Positions 63,315-64,000 of a stretch of DNA of 64,000 nt are shown piece after piece. Source of the stretch: Oryzias latipes (taxonomy: Eukaryota > Chordata > Actinopteri > Beloniformes > Adrianichthyidae); assembly GCF_002234675.1 (NCBI RefSeq), contig NC_019859.2, positions 8,707,983 to 8,771,982 of the forward strand, written 5' to 3'. The notes beneath the pieces were generated by a model that saw nothing but the letters and a program-made list of their open reading frames with translations, had not been told where the DNA came from and ran no database searches. Each line of letters begins with the position of its first letter. Position 1 is the first letter of the stretch. A program made the position numbers and the translations under genes.

Positions 63315-63696
63315 GAATAGAACAGAAAAAACTTTATTGATCCACAAGGGGGAAATTACCTTGTTACCATAGCTCTGTTAACAAAAAGTAAATAGATAAT
63401 TAACTTTAAAATATTAATTTATAACACAGAAGAGATTTAATCAATAAGATATTTCTGATGTAAAACTGGGAGAAGATGCAACTAACAAAGAGATTTGTTT
63501 TTCCTTAATCTCTTTTTTTTAAATGTGAAAATATGAATTACCAACTAATAATTGGTTGCATCTATTTGGGGTTTTATTTCTATGAAAATGAAGGAAAAAA
63601 AGGGGGCTTTCTCTGGTTTAAATCTTTTTTTAAGATAAACTTTCTAGATTTACTGGATCACTTTTTTTCATTCTTGAGGTTTGTTTAGAGAATTTT

Positions 63697-64000
63697 TTAG
63701 AGACCCACTCCGATCATCTTTTGATATATTGTAAAAGTCTTCCCAGTGGTCTTTTAATTATGATTATGCAGTTCTTAGCCAAAATACATAAAAAACAAAC
63801 CTGTATCGTTTTCTAGGACATAGTTTCTGCAGAGCGGCAGTGGTCTTTTAGAAATTTGCCTTTGAGTTGTGGGTAGAATGTTGGCGGAGTGAGCCGTCAT
63901 CCATCTGTTTACATTCTCTCCCACTAGCTCTACCCCTCACAACCCTGGTGCAACAAAAAAGACGAGCAGTATTGGAGCTATCCAGCAGGACAGTTTGGAT
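63697..64000 (+). repeat. Family B dispersed repeat, cut by window edge
   Basis: Starts with the best-preserved terminus of the family, AGAGACCCACTCCGATCATC, and reaches the core frame (SIGAIQQ) at the window end. Confidence 0.7.

Overview
The window is nuclear DNA from a ray-finned (teleost) fish. Vertebrate genes with GT-AG introns sit in an AT-rich background full of short DNA transposons (hAT, Tc1, piggyBac-like), L2-type LINE tails and tRNA-type SINE pieces. Gene and repeat content look percomorph or medaka-like, but the species cannot be fixed from the sequence alone. Gene order, mdh1(+) > ugp2(+) > < vps54(-) < peli1(-), is the order I know from human chromosome 2p (MDH1-UGP2-VPS54-PELI1).

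Layout. About 1-6.45 kb: mdh1, cytosolic malate dehydrogenase, 9 coding exons, 333 aa, all exons rebuilt in frame. 6.45-8.16 kb: intergenic repeats. 8.16-19.66 kb: ugp2, UTP-glucose-1-phosphate uridylyltransferase, 10 coding exons, 504 aa, with a candidate upstream non-coding exon/promoter near 8.2-8.44 kb. 19.85-46.5 kb: vps54 on the minus strand, a GARP tethering-complex subunit, 22 coding exons, 976 aa. Its introns carry most of the mobile elements. 47.3-59.1 kb: peli1 on the minus strand, Pellino E3 ubiquitin ligase, 6 coding exons, 423 aa plus an inferred non-coding first exon. 59.1-64 kb: no coding gene found. A CpG-rich, donor-terminated segment at 61.74-61.80 kb may be the first exon of the next gene on the plus strand.

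The four genes do separate jobs: NAD(H) shuttling and the malate-aspartate cycle, UDP-glucose supply, endosome-to-Golgi tethering, and innate-immune ubiquitination. They are not an operon-like system; the order is inherited vertebrate synteny.

The most interesting observation is at the mdh1 stop codon. It reads TGA CTA, the known readthrough context, and the downstream frame runs 21 codons to a second stop and ends in Ser-Arg-Leu, a peroxisomal targeting signal. This fits a translational-readthrough peroxisomal Mdh1 isoform as known in mammals. Intron 4 of the same gene holds two DR1 nuclear-receptor sites. Among repeats, one family of about 0.5-0.65 kb (9 copies, called family B here) keeps the same coding-like core in several copies. 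A second (family A) looks like a piggyBac-type MITE, and a third (family C) is a hAT MITE with perfect 8-bp target duplications at three copies.
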